This document shows positions 62,340-64,000 of a stretch of DNA of 64,000 nucleotides, piece after piece (positions within the stretch are counted from its first letter, which is position 1; the number at the start of each line of letters is the position of its first letter). The notes under the pieces were generated by a model, which saw only the letters and a list, made by a program, of their open reading frames with translations, searched no databases and had not been told where the DNA came from. This stretch comes from CAVVST01 sp963750995. Lineage in GTDB: Bacteria; Acidobacteriota; Vicinamibacteria; Vicinamibacterales; UBA2999. A program made the translations under genes and the position numbers. Location: contig CAVVST010000005.1 in the NCBI GenBank assembly GCA_963750995.1, forward strand, positions 1,116,001 through 1,180,000, given 5' to 3'.

Positions 62340-63467
62340 GTGCGCGTCAATATCTTTCCGCCGATCGCGGAAGACCATCCGTTCGACAGCGTCCGCCTTT
62401 ATGCGAGGAATCTGCTCCCGGCGCTCGCCGCCAAGAGAGTCGACGCCGTGGAGATCCCGTTCTCACGCCGTTTCCAGCGAGGTATGCCGTCTCGCATCAA
62501 CGGTCCGCTCAATCGATACGTCGTCCACCCGCTGTATGCGGCGCGCCACCAGGGCACCATCAATCATGTTCTCGATCACGCCTACGGGCATCTCGCGTTC
62601 ACGCTGGATCCGCGCCGTACGATCGTCTCGTGCAACTCGATGAGCATCCCGAAAGCGATCGCCGGGGAGATTCCCGGGTTCGCGATTCCACCGGCGCTGA
62701 GAGCCAGCATGTGGCTGCGGCACAAGGGTATGTTGAAATGCGCGCGCATCGTGGCGTGCAGCCATGCCCTCAAGAACGACATCATCAGGTTCTTCGACTG
62801 TAATCCCTCACAGGTCAGCGTCGTGCACGACGGCATCAACCATTCGATGTTCAAGCGCCTCGATGACGCAGCGGCCTTGAAGGCGCTGATCGAGGAACAC
62901 CGGCTGCCCGCCGACGGCACCCGGTTCGTGGTGGTCGTCTCGGCTGCGGGCGGCGGAGGCTACAAGAACAGGATGGCAACACTGCGCACGCAGCGCGCGC
63001 TCGTCCGCCGCGGCGAGAAGACGCTGCTTCTCCTGATCGGCGCGGCCCTCACGGCCGAGGAGCAGGCGTACGTCGACGAACATGCTCTGCAGGCACACGT
63101 GCGTCCGCTCGGACGGGTGTCGTGGGACGGCCTCGTCGGCTTCTACAACCTGGCCGACGTCTTTCTGTTTCCCTCGTGGGACGAGGGCTTCGGCTATCCG
63201 CCGATCGAAGCGATGGCCTGCGGTGCACCGGTCGTTGTCTCGAGCATTCCAGTCCTGCTGGAAACAACCGGCGGCGTGGCGCTGTCGGCGCCGCCCGACC
63301 ATGACGAAGGGCTCGCTGACAGGGTGCAGCAGATCCTGAACGACGCACCGCTGGCCGCGCGGCTGCGCACCGAGGGTCTCAGGCAGGCGCAACGCTACTC
63401 GTGGACACGATACGCGGACGAAATTTCCGACGTATATCGAGAGGTCTCGGCCTCCGGCTCCCGCTGA
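62340..63467 (+). CDS. Glycosyltransferase family 4 (GT-B), second copy
   Basis: 375 residues from GTG 62340; the frame is open from TTG 62310, which would add 10 residues. The N-terminal MRVNIFPPIAEDHPFDSVRL is followed by HDGINHSMFKRLDD and the C-terminal GVHVR-equivalent LGRVSWDGLVGFYNLADVFL, then FPSWDEGFGYPPIEAMACGA and PVVVSSIPVLLETTGGVA. These are GT4 signatures with the EX7E-type pair. Sugar unknown. Confidence 0.92.
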   Translation: MRVNIFPPIAEDHPFDSVRLYARNLLPALAAKRVDAVEIPFSRRFQRGMPSRINGPLNRYVVHPLYAARHQGTINHVLDHAYGHLAFTLDPRRTIVSCNSMSIPKAIAGEIPGFAIPPALRASMWLRHKGMLKCARIVACSHALKNDIIRFFDCNPSQVSVVHDGINHSMFKRLDDAAALKALIEEHRLPADGTRFVVVVSAAGGGGYKNRMATLRTQRALVRRGEKTLLLLIGAALTAEEQAYVDEHALQAHVRPLGRVSWDGLVGFYNLADVFLFPSWDEGFGYPPIEAMACGAPVVVSSIPVLLETTGGVALSAPPDHDEGLADRVQQILNDAPLAARLRTEGLRQAQRYSWTRYADEISDVYREVSASGSR

Positions 63468-64000
63468 GTGCGTATCCTTCATGTTGTCCCGGGCATCTCG
63501 CCGAAGTACGGAGGACCGACGAACATTCCCGGGCTGCTGCGCGGGCTGCTCAGGCACGGCGTCGACACGACGCTGCTCACCACGGATAACGATCCGGATG
63601 GGCGGCTCGACGTCCCTCTGAACGTGCCGGTCGTCCGCCACGGTGTCCCACACGTCTTTCACCACGTGTGGCCGGTCGCCAGCCGCTTCGGGTTCGCGCC
63701 GTCGCTCCTGTCCACGCTGAAGCGCACGGTCACGAACTACGACCTGGTGCACATTCATTGGCTCTACAACTTCGCCTGCATGGCCGCCGCGCGCGCCGCC
63801 GTCGCCGCCGGCGTCCCGTTCGTCGTCCAGCCGCGCGCCAGCCTTGACCCGCACATGCGGAGAAAGAACGCTGTGGCGAAGCGCGTCTACCTCTCGACGA
63901 TCGCGCGGCCACTGCTGACGCGGGCGGCCGCGGTGGTATTCACGGCCGAGGACGAGCGCGAGCGAGCCGAATACGGTCCGCGCCGGCCGGAATGGGTCGT
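63468..64000 (+). CDS. Glycosyltransferase family 4, N-terminal part, cut by window end
   Basis: Only the first 177 codons are present, starting with GTG 63468 directly after the upstream stop (no gap). It reads MRILHVVPGISPKYGGPTNI, a typical GT4 N-terminus with the GGxxxx acceptor loop. It continues VPFVVQPRASLDPHMRRKNA and LTRAAAVVFTAEDERERAEY. The donor-binding C-terminal half lies beyond the window. Confidence 0.88.
   Translation, partial: MRILHVVPGISPKYGGPTNIPGLLRGLLRHGVDTTLLTTDNDPDGRLDVPLNVPVVRHGVPHVFHHVWPVASRFGFAPSLLSTLKRTVTNYDLVHIHWLYNFACMAAARAAVAAGVPFVVQPRASLDPHMRRKNAVAKRVYLSTIARPLLTRAAAVVFTAEDERERAEYGPRRPEWV

Overview
This GC-rich window most likely comes from a member of the Acidobacteriota, probably the Vicinamibacteria lineage. 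That is an inference from gene content: paired Oar-like TonB-dependent receptors with a carboxypeptidase-regulatory N-domain, a CadC-type winged-helix protein fused to TolB-like and TPR parts, four-helix-bundle S23 proteins, and long ATGA-coupled operons. No rRNA or tRNA gene was seen.

Layout. 1-3434: two-component pair (histidine kinase cut by the window edge, OmpR-type regulator) and a winged-helix/TPR regulator whose divergent promoter carries helically phased GTCACCT repeats. 3586-5890: secreted HExxH metalloprotease, then a two-gene module (four-helix-bundle protein plus HTH/zinc-ribbon regulator) framed by two inverted arrays of a 22-24 bp TCGGTGCGA unit, then an ACT-domain protein. 6240-12837: tandem paralogous TonB-dependent receptors, each with a terminator. 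12954-15908: aldehyde dehydrogenase, pseudo-receiver, PilZ and gamma-glutamylcyclotransferase-like proteins. 15981-20166: two ABC-2 exporter pairs and an HD hydrolase. 20198-27322: NUDIX, YjbQ, TsaD, MtnA, then a nucleoside salvage operon (cdd, purine nucleoside phosphorylase, NupC-type transporter, thymidine phosphorylase). 27356-33517: HEAT-repeat protein coupled to an HD-GYP protein, subtilase, outer-membrane barrel, MGMT-like protein. 33480-42421: TerB-like protein, RNase G, rodA-mrdA-mreD-mreC-mreB, headed by a GAF-GGDEF cyclase. 42599-47587: periplasmic folding and proteolysis (PpiD/SurA-like, SppA, FKBP lipoprotein) and a 2OG-Fe(II) oxygenase. 47680-64000: exopolysaccharide locus (tyrosine autokinase, barrel, short Wza-like protein, initiating glycosyltransferase, AsnB amidotransferase, FkbM methyltransferase, flippase, ligase, three glycosyltransferases), running off the right end.

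Two themes cut across the window. First, at least eleven single-base frame breaks interrupt otherwise well-conserved genes (HTH/zinc-ribbon gene, both TonB receptors, mrdA, the PpiD-like gene, sppA). Several lie in G/C runs, and indel errors in the assembly are more likely than real pseudogenes. Second, many intergenic spacers contain short words iterated in one orientation and then in the other, a different word in each spacer but the same architecture. They often abut or supply start and stop codons of the flanking genes.

How it works together: the cell-envelope theme dominates (elongasome, lipoprotein and barrel quality control, nutrient receptors, capsule or EPS export). Cyclic-di-GMP proteins sit beside it: a GGDEF cyclase directly upstream of mreB, a PilZ protein, and an HD-GYP phosphodiesterase coupled to a HEAT protein that appears to share its N-terminal domain.
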